Positions 1-8,438 of a DNA stretch of 64,000 bases are shown piece after piece. Under the pieces are notes generated by a model. The model was not told where the DNA came from, made no database searches, and saw only the letters and a list, made by a program, of their open reading frames with translations. Source of the DNA: CAZNPW01 sp964575185 (lineage in GTDB: Bacteria; Pseudomonadota; Alphaproteobacteria; Rhodobacterales; Rhodobacteraceae); the NCBI GenBank assembly GCA_964575185.1, contig CAZNPW010000001.1, forward strand, positions 56,302-120,301, read 5' to 3'. The position numbers and the translations under genes are program-made. Within the stretch, counting starts at the first letter, position 1. Every line of letters begins with the position of its first letter.

Positions 1-76
1 AGTTAAAAGTTTGAAATGACTGCGTCCCGGAAGTAGCGTCGGCGCAAAGACAAATCACGAACAGGAGAGGTTCCGC

Positions 77-1888
77 GTGACACCCCTGCCCCGCCGCCTG
101 CCCGCCCGCCTGACGGCCATGCTCGCCTGCCTGTGGCTCGCCCTGCCCGCCCTGGCCGAACCACAGTATGGCATCGCTATGTATGGCGACCCCGCGCTGC
201 CACCGGATTTTGTGTCGCTGCCCTATGCCAACCCCGACGCGCCCAAGGGCGGGCGGATCGTCTTCGGCGAGAACGGCAGCTTCGATTCGCTGAACCCCTT
301 CGTCCAGAAGGGCAGCCCCGCCTCGGGCATCAGCGCGATGACGGTCGAGACGCTGATGGGGCGCAGCTACGACGAGCCCTTCACGCTCTACGGCCTGCTC
401 GCCGAATCGGTCGAGACCGACGACGCGCGCAGCTTCGTGCAGTTCGTGATCCGCCCCGAGGCGCGGTTCTCGGACGGCAGCCCGGTGACGGCGGACGACG
501 TGCTCTGGTCGGTCGAGGCGCTCGGCACCATCGGCAACGCCCGCTACAGGGCGGCGTGGGAGAAGATCGCGACGGCGGAAAAGATCGGCGACCGGACGGT
601 GCGCTTCACCTTCAACACGCCCGACCGCGAGCTGCCGCTGATCCTGGGCCTGCGGCCGATCCTGAAGAAGGCGCAGTGGGAGGGCCGCGACTTCGCCGCG
701 ACCGCGACCGAGGCGATCATCGGCTCGGGGCCCTACATCGTCGGGCCCTACGAGATGGGGTCCTACATCACCTACGTCCGCAACCCCAACTGGTGGGCCG
801 CGGACCTGCCCTTCTACCGCGGCCAGGCGAACTTCGACGAGGTGCGCTACGACTGGTTCGGCGACGCGGGCGTGGTGTTCGAGGCGTTCAAGGCGGGCGA
901 GATCACCAGCTACCGCGAGGGCAACCCGGCCAAGTGGGCGACCAACTACGACTTTCCCGCGGTGCGGTCGGGCGAGGTGGTGCTGTCCGAAATCCCCAAC
1001 CGGCGTCCGTCGGGGATCGAGGGCTTCGTGATGAACACGCGCAACCCGCTGTTCCGGGACTGGCGGGTGCGCGACGCGCTGCTGCGCGCCTTCAACTTCG
1101 AGCTTGTCAACCGCACCGTCACCGGCGGCACCCAGCCGCGGATCGAAAGCTACTTCTCGAACTCCACGCTGGCCATGGGGCCGGGGCCGGCCGAGGGGCG
1201 GGTGCGCGCGCTGCTCGCGCCCTTCGCGGACAGCCTGGTGCCCGGCGCGCTCGACGCCTACGCGCTGCCGGTGGGCGACGGGACCGAGGCCAACCGCGCG
1301 CAGATCCGCGCGGCGGCGGGGCTTCTGGAGGAGGCGGGCTGGACGGTGCAGGACGGGGTGCTGCGCAATGCGCAAGGCACCCCCTTCGCCTTCGAGATCC
1401 TGCTGCAGAACGGCCAGGACGACATCATCGCCGCCGCCTCCATCTACGTCGAGGCGCTGAAGCGGCTGGGGATCGAGGCCCGCATCACCACGGTCGATTC
1501 GGCGCAGTATCGCGAAAGGACCGGCACCTACCAGTTCGCGATGACGCACTACATCCGCGCGCTGTCGCTCAGCCCCGGCAACGAGCAGACGCTCTACTGG
1601 GGGTCGGCCGGCGTGACCGAGCCCAACACGCGCAACTGGATGGGCATGGACAGCCCGGCGGCGGAAGCGATGATCGCGAACATGCTCGCGACATCCGACC
1701 CGGCCGAGTATCTGGCCAGCGTGCAGGCGCTCGACCGGGTGCTGACGACGGGGCGCTACGTCATCCCGATCTGGTATTCCAGGGTCAGCCGCCTCGCCCA
1801 CCGCGCCGACCTGCGCTACCCCGACCGCCTGCCGCTCTACGGCGACTGGATCGGGTTCCAGCCGGATGTCTGGTGGCAGCAGGAGTGA
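77..1888 (+). CDS. ABC transporter substrate-binding protein, peptide family (SBP_bac_5, YejA-like)
   Basis: Predicted periplasmic binding protein of 603 aa that would deliver oligopeptides or similar solutes to an ABC importer. It starts at a GTG behind a strong AGGAGAGG ribosome site (62-69). Residues 1-27 form a signal peptide with an Ala-Leu-Ala cleavage site before EPQYG. The mature protein has the family-5 opening, with GGRIVFGENG near residue 60 and FDSLNPF near 69, and the length matches YejA-type proteins (about 600 aa). No permease or ATPase gene lies next to it: downstream, iolB is convergent only 15 bp away, and upstream is the window edge, so it is either the last gene of an operon or an orphan. 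The family call is firm; the substrate is inferred. Confidence 0.9.
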   Translation: MTPLPRRLPARLTAMLACLWLALPALAEPQYGIAMYGDPALPPDFVSLPYANPDAPKGGRIVFGENGSFDSLNPFVQKGSPASGISAMTVETLMGRSYDEPFTLYGLLAESVETDDARSFVQFVIRPEARFSDGSPVTADDVLWSVEALGTIGNARYRAAWEKIATAEKIGDRTVRFTFNTPDRELPLILGLRPILKKAQWEGRDFAATATEAIIGSGPYIVGPYEMGSYITYVRNPNWWAADLPFYRGQANFDEVRYDWFGDAGVVFEAFKAGEITSYREGNPAKWATNYDFPAVRSGEVVLSEIPNRRPSGIEGFVMNTRNPLFRDWRVRDALLRAFNFELVNRTVTGGTQPRIESYFSNSTLAMGPGPAEGRVRALLAPFADSLVPGALDAYALPVGDGTEANRAQIRAAAGLLEEAGWTVQDGVLRNAQGTPFAFEILLQNGQDDIIAAASIYVEALKRLGIEARITTVDSAQYRERTGTYQFAMTHYIRALSLSPGNEQTLYWGSAGVTEPNTRNWMGMDSPAAEAMIANMLATSDPAEYLASVQALDRVLTTGRYVIPIWYSRVSRLAHRADLRYPDRLPLYGDWIGFQPDVWWQQE

Positions 1889-1903
1889 CGGGACACGCGG
1901 GCC

Positions 1904-2707
1904 TCACGCGTCGCGCCGGGCGATCCAGTCGTGGGCCGGGTCGTTCTGGAACCGCCACTTGCGCAGCGGACCGGCCATGACGTTGAGGTAATAGAGGTCG
2001 TAGCCGTAGGCGGCACCGACCGGGTGGTGCCCGCGCGGCACCAGCGTCACGTCGTGGTCGCGCACCGTCATCGTCGCGTCCAGCGCGCCGTCCTCGGTAT
2101 AGACGCGGTGGATGGCGAAGCCCTGCGGCGGGTCCAGGCGGTGGTAGTAGGTCTCCTCGAGGTAGGTCATCCGGGGAAAATCGTCCGCGTCGTGGCGGTG
2201 GCTCGGATAGCTCGACCAGTGCCCGGCCGGGGTGAAGACCTCGGTGACGAGCAGGCTGTCCGCCACGTCGCGCTCCTCCATCGCGATGGCGTTGACGTAG
2301 CGCCGGTTCGTCCCCTGTCCGCGCGGCGCGAGCGCGATCCCCTCCGGCCCCAGCCGCCGCGCGGGATGGTTGCCCTTGCCCGGCGCGGAGCAGACGGCGA
2401 GCACGGCGGGCCCCTGCCCGACGGCGCGCCAGTCGCTGCCCGGCGGCAGGTAGAGGCAATGCGGCGCCGTGCGCGCGAAGGGGCTGGCGCGGTCGCCGAG
2501 CAGGCCCCAGTCGCGCCCCGCCGCCGCGACGGCCACGTGCCCCTCGACCACCACGAGGATCACCTCGCGTTCGCCCGTCGCGCCCGCCGCCGCCTCGCCG
2601 TCGGCCAGCCGCCAGAGATCGAACCCGACATAGGCCCAGCCCGCGCCCGCGGGCGTGATCGCGTGAACCCGGCCCGTGGGTCCTGCCGGTCGCCGCAACA
2701 AGTTCAC
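1904..2707 (-). CDS. iolB: 5-deoxy-glucuronate isomerase IolB
   Basis: Cytosolic 267-aa bicupin that converts 5-deoxy-D-glucuronate to 2-deoxy-5-keto-D-gluconate in myo-inositol breakdown. The family's metal-site motifs are visible: SSYPSHRHD near residue 165, LEETYYHRLDPPQGF near 180 and PRGHHPVGAAYGYD near 225. It is the last gene of the iolR-C-D-E-B operon and lies 68 bp after iolE, the only sizeable gap in the iolC-iolB run; that gap holds a GC-rich palindromic repeat. It should be controlled with the rest of the operon through IolR. Confidence 0.95.
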   Translation of the reverse strand: MNLLRRPAGPTGRVHAITPAGAGWAYVGFDLWRLADGEAAAGATGEREVILVVVEGHVAVAAAGRDWGLLGDRASPFARTAPHCLYLPPGSDWRAVGQGPAVLAVCSAPGKGNHPARRLGPEGIALAPRGQGTNRRYVNAIAMEERDVADSLLVTEVFTPAGHWSSYPSHRHDADDFPRMTYLEETYYHRLDPPQGFAIHRVYTEDGALDATMTVRDHDVTLVPRGHHPVGAAYGYDLYYLNVMAGPLRKWRFQNDPAHDWIARRDA

Positions 2708-2728
2708 GTCCGCGCCCTCTCTTTCCGG

Positions 2729-2766
2729 CCCAAATACTCCGGGGGTGCGGGGGCCGGCCCCCGCCG
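2729..2766. repeat. GC-rich palindromic intergenic repeat (copy 1, iolE-iolB gap)
   Basis: Reads CAAATACTCC followed by GGGGGT and then a perfect hairpin with GCGGGGGCC arms (2747-2764). A closely related element lies at 24411-24449 between glgC and glgA. Both are inside operons and in the same orientation relative to transcription, with the hairpin first and then an A/T-rich TATTTG patch ahead of the next gene. The function is unknown; an intra-operon attenuator, an mRNA-stability element or a weak internal promoter are all possible. Confidence 0.6.
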
Positions 2767-2775
2767 CCCGTTCCG

Positions 2776-3675
2776 TCAGCCCCGGTCCAGCCCCGCCCGG
2801 CGCGCCATCGTCCGCAAGGCCCGCAGGCCCATCGTCTGGTAGACGACCGGGTCGCGCAGGTCCGGGTCCTGCTCGGCCTCGATCACCAGCCAGCCCCGGT
2901 AGCCGTGCGCCGCCGCCGCATCGAGCACCGGGGCGAAGTCCACCCCGCCCTCGGGGTCGCCCGGCACGGTGAAGACGCCGCGGCGCACGGCCTCGAGGAA
3001 GCTCAGGCGCCGGTCCCTCGCCTCGGCCATCACCGCGGGGCGGACGTTCTTGGCGTGGATGTGCCCGACCCGGCCCATGTGCCGGCGCGCCAGCGCCGCC
3101 GGGTCGCCGCCGCCGAAGACGCAGTGCCCGGTGTCGAGCAACAGCTTCGTCGCCGGGCCGGTCGCTTCCATCAGGCGGTCGATCTCGGCCTCGGTCTCGA
3201 CGACCGTGCCCATGTGGTGATGGTAGACGAGCGCGATGCCGCGCGCCGCGGCATGGGCGGCCAGCGCCTCCACCCCTGCGCCGAAGGCGGGCCAGTCGGC
3301 CTCGGCCAGGCGGGGCCGGTCGGCCAGCGGCACGGCGTCGTCGCCGTGGACCGCGTTCGAGGTCTCGCAGGCGATGATGACCTGGCAGCCCATCGCGGCG
3401 AGAAGGTCGAGCGCGGGGTCCATCGCGGCCTTCTCGTCGTTCAGGCTTCGCGTCAGCAGGTTCAGCGAGTGCCAGCCCGAGACGTAGCGCAGGCCGCGCG
3501 GATCCAGCACGGCGCGCAGGCCGGTCGGGTCGGCGGGGAACCTGTGGCCCTTCTCGATCCCGTCGAACCCGATCGCCGCCGCCTGGTCGAGGCAGGTGTC
3601 GAGGCTGATGTGCGCGCCGAGCGAGCGGTCGTCGTCGTTCGACCAGGCGATGGGGTTGGTGCCGTAGCGGATCAT
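2776..3675 (-). CDS. iolE: Myo-inosose-2 dehydratase IolE
   Basis: A 299-aa TIM-barrel enzyme of the xylose-isomerase-like superfamily. It dehydrates scyllo-inosose (2-keto-myo-inositol) to 3D-(3,5/4)-trihydroxycyclohexane-1,2-dione. Recognisable segments are ISLDTCLDQAAAIGFDGIE near residue 24, VYHHHMGTVVETEAEID near 150, LLLDTGHCVFGGGDP near 178, HIHAKNVRP near 205 and WLVIEAEQDP near 262, which carry the expected metal-binding acids and histidines. The ATG overlaps the iolD stop codon (ATGA), so translation is probably coupled. Confidence 0.95.
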   Translation of the reverse strand: MIRYGTNPIAWSNDDDRSLGAHISLDTCLDQAAAIGFDGIEKGHRFPADPTGLRAVLDPRGLRYVSGWHSLNLLTRSLNDEKAAMDPALDLLAAMGCQVIIACETSNAVHGDDAVPLADRPRLAEADWPAFGAGVEALAAHAAARGIALVYHHHMGTVVETEAEIDRLMEATGPATKLLLDTGHCVFGGGDPAALARRHMGRVGHIHAKNVRPAVMAEARDRRLSFLEAVRRGVFTVPGDPEGGVDFAPVLDAAAAHGYRGWLVIEAEQDPDLRDPVVYQTMGLRALRTMARRAGLDRG

Positions 3676-5495
3676 GTCACTCCCGTCCCGCGCCGGGCGG
3701 CGAGCGCGCCTTCATACCCCGCGCGCGCCGCGCGGACCTCGGCCCGGGGGCTGACCTCGGGCACCGCCACGTCCCACCAGTGGCCACCGCCGACGGGCGA
3801 GGGGCCGGGGTCGCTGTCGATGACGATGACGAAGGGCCGGTCGCCGCCGCGGGAGGCGAGCGCGGCCTCGAGCCCCGCGATGCCGTCGGCCCTGACCGCG
3901 CGCGCCCCCAGGCTCGCGGCATGGGCCACGAAATCGATGTGGGCGGCGTTGACGCGGCGGCTGTCGGCCAGAAGATTGTTGAAGGGTGCGCCGCCGGTCG
4001 CCTGCTGCAGCCGGTTGATGCAGCCGTAGCCGCGGTTGTCGGTGACGACCACGGTGAAGCCGATCCCCAGCATCGCGGCGGTGGCGAGTTCGGAGTTCGC
4101 CATCAAGTAGCTGCCGTCGCCCAGCATGCAGACGACGTCGGCCTGCGGCCGGGCCATCGCGATGCCCATCGCCCCCGCGATCTCGTAGCCCATGCAGGAG
4201 AAGCCGTATTCCATGTGGTAGCCGCCGGCGGCGGCCTGCCAGAGCTTGTGGAGCTCGCCCGGCATGGTGCCCGCGGCTCCCATGACGACCGTCGTCGCCC
4301 GCGCCGCGCGGTTGACCGCGCCGATCACCTGCGCGTCGGTCGGCAGCGCGTTGCCCTCGGGCGCGGCGAGCGCGGGGGCGATGGAGGCGAGCCAGCCGGC
4401 CTTGCCGGAAGGCACCGGCCACCTCTGCGCTCCGAGCGCCCGGTCGAGCGCCTGCAGGGCGATCCGCGCATCGGACACGAGGCTCGTCGCGCCGTGCTTG
4501 GCGGCGTCGAAGGGCTGGACGTTGACCGACAGGATCTTCCGGCCCGGGCGGGCGAAGAGACTCCGGCTCCCCGTCGTGAAGTCCTGCAACCGCGTGCCGA
4601 TCCCGATCACGAGGTCCGCCGCGCGGCAGACCGCGTTGGCGCTTTCCGCGCCGGTCACGCCGACCGGGCCGAAGTTCAGCGGGTGGTCGTGCGCCAGCGC
4701 CGACTTGCCCGCCTGCGTCTCGACCACCGGGATGCCGTGGCTGTCGGCGAAGGAGGCGAGGTCGGCCTCGGCCTCGGCGTAGATCACGCCGCCGCCGGCG
4801 ACGATCACCGGGGCCTTCGCGGCGCGGAGCAGCGCCACCGCCTCGGCCAGTTCGCCCGCGTCGGGGGCGGGGCGGCGGATGCGCCAGGTTTTCGGCGCGA
4901 AGAACGCCGCCGGGTAGTCGAAGGCCTCGGCCTGCACGTCCTGGCAGAAGGCGAGCGTCACCGGGCCGCAGGCGGCGGGGTCGGTCATGACGGCGAGCGC
5001 GCGGGGCAGCGCGGTCAGGAGGTGTTCGGGCCGCGAGATGCGGTCGAAGTAGCGGCTGACCGGGCGGAAGCAGTCGTTGACCGACAGGGTGCCGTCGCCG
5101 AAATCCTCGATCTGCTGCAAGACCGGGTCCGGCCCGCGGTTCGCGAAGACGTCGCCGGGGATCAGCAGCACCGGCAGGCGGTTGACATGCGCGAGGCCCG
5201 CCGCGGTCACCAGGTTCAGCGCGCCGGGGCCGATCGAGGTGGTGACGGCCATGGCGCGCCGGCGCCGGTGGGCCTTGGCGAAGGCGATGGCGGCGTGCGC
5301 CATGGTCTGTTCGTTGTGGCCGCGCCAGGTGGGCAGGTCGTCGCCCATGCCGTGCAGCGCCTCGCCGATGCCCGCCACGTTGCCGTGGCCGAAGATCGCC
5401 CAGACGCCCTCGACGAAGCGCTCGCCCTCCTCGGTCATCTGGACCGCCAGCCAGCGCATCATCGCCTGCGCCGCCGTGAGCCGGATCGTCGTCAT
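3672..5495 (-). CDS. iolD: 3D-(3,5/4)-trihydroxycyclohexane-1,2-dione hydrolase IolD
   Basis: A 607-aa thiamine-diphosphate enzyme that opens the ring of trihydroxycyclohexanedione to give 5-deoxy-glucuronate. The acetolactate-synthase-like three-domain layout is visible: N-terminal pyrimidine-binding domain with GHNEQTMAHAAIAFAKA near residue 55, central domain near 210-340, and C-terminal TPP domain with GDGSYLMANSELATAA and downstream DNRGYGCINRLQ near 465-510. The open frame runs further upstream, but ATG 5495 gives the family length and overlaps the iolC stop (ATGA), so it was chosen as the start. Confidence 0.95.
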   Translation of the reverse strand: MTTIRLTAAQAMMRWLAVQMTEEGERFVEGVWAIFGHGNVAGIGEALHGMGDDLPTWRGHNEQTMAHAAIAFAKAHRRRRAMAVTTSIGPGALNLVTAAGLAHVNRLPVLLIPGDVFANRGPDPVLQQIEDFGDGTLSVNDCFRPVSRYFDRISRPEHLLTALPRALAVMTDPAACGPVTLAFCQDVQAEAFDYPAAFFAPKTWRIRRPAPDAGELAEAVALLRAAKAPVIVAGGGVIYAEAEADLASFADSHGIPVVETQAGKSALAHDHPLNFGPVGVTGAESANAVCRAADLVIGIGTRLQDFTTGSRSLFARPGRKILSVNVQPFDAAKHGATSLVSDARIALQALDRALGAQRWPVPSGKAGWLASIAPALAAPEGNALPTDAQVIGAVNRAARATTVVMGAAGTMPGELHKLWQAAAGGYHMEYGFSCMGYEIAGAMGIAMARPQADVVCMLGDGSYLMANSELATAAMLGIGFTVVVTDNRGYGCINRLQQATGGAPFNNLLADSRRVNAAHIDFVAHAASLGARAVRADGIAGLEAALASRGGDRPFVIVIDSDPGPSPVGGGHWWDVAVPEVSPRAEVRAARAGYEGALAARRGTGVT

Positions 5496-7399
5496 GCCGC
5501 CCCCCTCGCCGCATCCCACAGCCCGCAGAGCCTGCGGAAGCTTTCCGCCATCACCGCGACCGCCTCCGCATCGTCGATGCGCCCGGCCATCCAGTCGCGC
5601 CCCGCAGCGCCGTGGATCGTGCGGCCCACGGCGAAGCCTTTCACGAGCGGCTGGCGGGCGGCAAGGGCGAAGGCGGCGGCGAGGTCGGCCTCCGCCTGGC
5701 CGAGGCCGAGGACGACGACGCCCTGCACGTGCGGGTCGCGCGCGGCAATGGCGTCGCAGGTCGCCTGCCACGCCGCCGCGGTGCGCATCGGCTCGAGCTT
5801 CCACCAGTCGGGGAAGATGCCCGCGTCGTAGGTGCGGTGGATCAGCCGCGCCACCGTGTCGTCCGCCACCGGGCCGACCCTGGAGGGGATGAGTTCCAGC
5901 AGCATCTCGAGCCGGTTGCGGCGGCAGGCGGCGAAGAGGCGGGTCAGCGTCGCCTCCTGGTCCGCCTGCATCTCCGGCGCGTCATCGGGGTGGGCGAAGC
6001 AGAGGACCTTCACGATATGGTCGACCGGCCATTCGGCCAGCCCGCCGAAGTCGGGCCCGATCTCGGGCTCGAGCCGCAGCGGGCGGCTGGCGGGCCATTC
6101 GACGGGGCGGGCAAGCCACAGCTTCGCATCCGGGCCCTGCCCCGCCGCGCGGTGCAGCGCGCTGCGCCCGAGGCGGCTGTCGCAGAGCAGGCCATAGCCG
6201 TCGCGGCCGTCCGCCACCGCAAGCGTGGCGTCGAGGCACAGCTCCTTGAACCGGGCGATGCGGGCGGGGGTCGCGCCGGGGATCTCCTGAAGCTGGGCGC
6301 GGTGGTCGAAGGCGAAGGCGCGCACCTCGGTCCACCGCCTGCGCCGGGTGGTGGACCAGTGGAGCTGTTCGAGCGCCGCATCGTGCCGCAGGGCGGGGGT
6401 GACGACGCCGCGGGTCAGGAAGAACCGCAGCTCCTCCCACGACGGATAGGCCGGGGTGCAGCCGTGGCGGCTGACCGCGAAGGCGCCGCAGGCGTTGGCG
6501 TAGGCGAGCGCGCGCGGCCAGCGCTCACCGTCGAGCCAGCCCTTCAGCAGGCCCGCGAAGAAGCCGTCGCCCGCGCCGAGGACGTTGAAGACCTCGATCG
6601 GGCAGCCGGGGCCGGATTCGCCCTGATCGAGCGTGGCGGGGATGGCGCCGGCGAAGGCCGCCGCCCCCATCGGACCGCGCTTGCAGACGAGCGCGGCGGG
6701 GGTCGTCGCGCGCACCGCGCGCAGGGCCGCCATGGTGTCGGTGACGCCGCCGGCGATGTGGAACTCCTCCTCGGTGCCGACGATCAGGTCGAAGCGGTGC
6801 AGGTGGCCCTGCAACCGCGCGGTGACGGCGGCGCTTTCGACGAAGCGGCTCTCGCCGTCGCCATGCCCCGCGACGCCCCAGAGGTTCGGGCGGTAGTCGA
6901 TGTCGAGCGCCGTCCTGAGGCCGTGCGCGCGGGCGAGGTCGAGCGCGCGGACCACCGCGGCCTCGGTCATCGGGTGGGACAGGTGCGTGCCGGTGACGAC
7001 CAGCGCGCGGGCGTCGGCGACGAGGCCTTCGTCGATGTCGGCGGGCGTCAGGCCCATGTCGGCGCAGTTTTCCCGGTAGAAGATCAGCGGAAAGGTCCTG
7101 TCGTCGCGGATGCCGAGGATGACGAGCGCGGTCAGCCGCGCGGGGTCGACCTTGACGCCGCGGGTCGAGACGCCGTTGCGGGCGAGCTCTTCGGTGATGA
7201 AGCGGCCCATGTGCTCGTCGCCGACGCCGGTGATGACGGCGCTGCGCAGGCCGAGCCGCGCGGCGCCGCAGGCGATGTTGGTGGGCGAGCCGCCGATGTA
7301 TTTCTGGAACGACCCCATGTCCTCGAGCCGGCCGCCGACCTGGGTGCCGTAGAGGTCGACCGAGGCGCGGCCGAGGGTGATGACGTCCAGCGCGGGCAT
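5492..7399 (-). CDS. iolC: IolC-DUF2090 fusion: 5-dehydro-2-deoxygluconokinase with C-terminal aldolase-like domain
   Basis: A 635-aa two-domain protein. Residues 1 to about 328 are a PfkB sugar kinase (GGSPTNIACGAARLG near 36 and the catalytic NVLGAGDGFFAGLLKG near 265) that phosphorylates 2-deoxy-5-keto-D-gluconate. Residues from about 330 are a DUF2090 domain, often annotated as the 5-dehydro-2-deoxyphosphogluconate aldolase step; that activity is inferred from family annotation. No separate iolJ is present in the window. The start at 7399 follows GGGGGAA and leaves an operator-like palindrome just upstream; an ATG 12 codons earlier falls inside that palindrome and was not chosen. Confidence 0.93.
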   Translation of the reverse strand: MPALDVITLGRASVDLYGTQVGGRLEDMGSFQKYIGGSPTNIACGAARLGLRSAVITGVGDEHMGRFITEELARNGVSTRGVKVDPARLTALVILGIRDDRTFPLIFYRENCADMGLTPADIDEGLVADARALVVTGTHLSHPMTEAAVVRALDLARAHGLRTALDIDYRPNLWGVAGHGDGESRFVESAAVTARLQGHLHRFDLIVGTEEEFHIAGGVTDTMAALRAVRATTPAALVCKRGPMGAAAFAGAIPATLDQGESGPGCPIEVFNVLGAGDGFFAGLLKGWLDGERWPRALAYANACGAFAVSRHGCTPAYPSWEELRFFLTRGVVTPALRHDAALEQLHWSTTRRRRWTEVRAFAFDHRAQLQEIPGATPARIARFKELCLDATLAVADGRDGYGLLCDSRLGRSALHRAAGQGPDAKLWLARPVEWPASRPLRLEPEIGPDFGGLAEWPVDHIVKVLCFAHPDDAPEMQADQEATLTRLFAACRRNRLEMLLELIPSRVGPVADDTVARLIHRTYDAGIFPDWWKLEPMRTAAAWQATCDAIAARDPHVQGVVVLGLGQAEADLAAAFALAARQPLVKGFAVGRTIHGAAGRDWMAGRIDDAEAVAVMAESFRRLCGLWDAARGAA

Positions 7400-7417
7400 G
7401 GGTTCCCCCGACTCGTT

Positions 7418-7435
7418 ATGGAACAAATATTCCAT
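7418..7435. promoter_or_regulatory. IolR-type operator between iolR and iolC
   Basis: Inverted repeat ATGGAA-N6-TTCCAT, centred 27 bp upstream of the iolC start. It matches the GGAA-N6-TTCC motif reported for the RpiR-type repressor IolR of Sinorhizobium meliloti (from memory), and a second copy lies in front of iolR. Regulation by IolR is inferred from motif and position. Confidence 0.75.
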
Positions 7436-7455
7436 CGCCCCCGGCCTGTGAAGCC

Positions 7456-8289
7456 CTATTCACCCCGCCGTGCCGCGCCGGCCGCGACGGCGAGCGTCAG
7501 GGCGAGCGCGATCGTCGCCGACAGCGACCGGAAGGCGCCGAAGTCGATCTCCTCCACCACCAGCACGGCGGCGGCGCGGGCGGCGACGGGGCTGTCCGGG
7601 CGGTCGGTCAGCGCGACGACGGGAAGGCCCGCGGCGGCGGCGTGGTCGGCCAGCGCGCGCGTCTCGGCCGCCCAGGGCGCGAAGGAGACGGCGACCAGCG
7701 CATCGCCCGGCCGCAGCGCATGGCGGTGGTCGAGCCCGCCCGCCCCGTCGTGCAGCAGCGCCGGGATCGACAGCTTTTCGCAGACGTAGGCGAGGTAGCC
7801 CGCCACCGGAAAGGCGCGGCGGAACCCCGCGACGTGGACCGTCCGCGCGGCGGCCAGCACGGCGGTCGCAAGGTCCAGCGCCGCGGGGTCGATGCCGCGC
7901 GTCAGCGCCGCGAGCGAGGCGCGGCCGGCGTCCACGAACTCGGCCAGCAGCGCGGCGGGGCTGCCCGGCCCCCGCGCCTTCAGGTTGTCCAACCGCGTGG
8001 CGTAGTCGGGCAGCCCCGGCACGAAGGCCGCGCGGAACAGCCGCTGCATGTCGGAAAACCCCGAAAATCCCATGATCTGGCAGAAGCGGATGACCGCCGA
8101 GGGCGGCACGCCCGCGCCCGAAGCGAGGTCGGCCACCGTCGAGACGGCGATGCGGTCGAGGTTCCGGGCGACGTGGTCGGCGCATTGCCGCAGCCGCCGC
8201 GGCAGCGCGGGCGTGACGGCCGCGAGGCGGTCGCCGAAGGCCGCGACCGTCGCCGGGGGGCCGACAGCGGGAACGCTGGGCTGGTCCAT
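7456..8289 (-). CDS. iolR: RpiR-family transcriptional repressor of inositol catabolism (IolR)
   Basis: A 277-aa regulator with an N-terminal RpiR helix-turn-helix (about residues 20-95, including VADLASGAGVPPSAVIRFCQ) and a C-terminal SIS sugar-phosphate sensor domain (about 125-250, with VHVAGFRRAFPVAGYLA and GDALVAVSFAPWAAETR). In rhizobia the homologue represses the iol genes and is relieved by a phosphorylated intermediate. It is the first gene of the cluster, 56 bp upstream of iolC, and has an operator-like palindrome 11 bp upstream of its own start, so autoregulation is likely. Start 8289 was preferred because an upstream in-frame alternative at 8343 would include the operator. Confidence 0.9.
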   Translation of the reverse strand: MDQPSVPAVGPPATVAAFGDRLAAVTPALPRRLRQCADHVARNLDRIAVSTVADLASGAGVPPSAVIRFCQIMGFSGFSDMQRLFRAAFVPGLPDYATRLDNLKARGPGSPAALLAEFVDAGRASLAALTRGIDPAALDLATAVLAAARTVHVAGFRRAFPVAGYLAYVCEKLSIPALLHDGAGGLDHRHALRPGDALVAVSFAPWAAETRALADHAAAAGLPVVALTDRPDSPVAARAAAVLVVEEIDFGAFRSLSATIALALTLAVAAGAARRGE

Positions 8290-8299
8290 CGCGCGAATA

Positions 8300-8315
8300 T
8301 GGAACGATTGTTCCA
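8300..8315. promoter_or_regulatory. IolR-type operator upstream of iolR
   Basis: Perfect inverted repeat TGGAAC-N4-GTTCCA, 11 bp upstream of the iolR ATG. It has the same GGAA-N6-TTCC core as the site at 7418-7435, supporting autoregulation and a shared switch for the operon. Confidence 0.78.
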
Positions 8316-8358
8316 GAAGGCAAGCGCCGTCGCGCGCGCGCATGCGACAAGGCAGCCT

Positions 8359-8388
8359 TTGACCTTACGCGGCGTTGTCGGCTAGGGT
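8359..8388 (+). promoter_or_regulatory. Probable sigma-70 promoter of the L,D-transpeptidase gene
   Basis: TTGACC (8359-8364), an 18-bp spacer and TAGGGT (8383-8388), placed about 50 bp ahead of the chosen start at 8439. The match is moderate and the site is inferred. Confidence 0.45.
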
Positions 8389-8438
8389 CGGGGCCGAAAC
8401 CGGGGGGCATGCCTCCGGTCCTGGATGGGACGTGGCCG

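Noticed and set aside
133..1980. Long open frames overlapping real genes (for example a 615-codon frame over the binding protein, others over pgm, glgB, alaS)
   Set aside because: In 70% G+C DNA stops are rare in alternative frames. These translations are Arg/Ala/Gly-rich without domain patterns, and lie opposite or out of frame with well-recognised genes.
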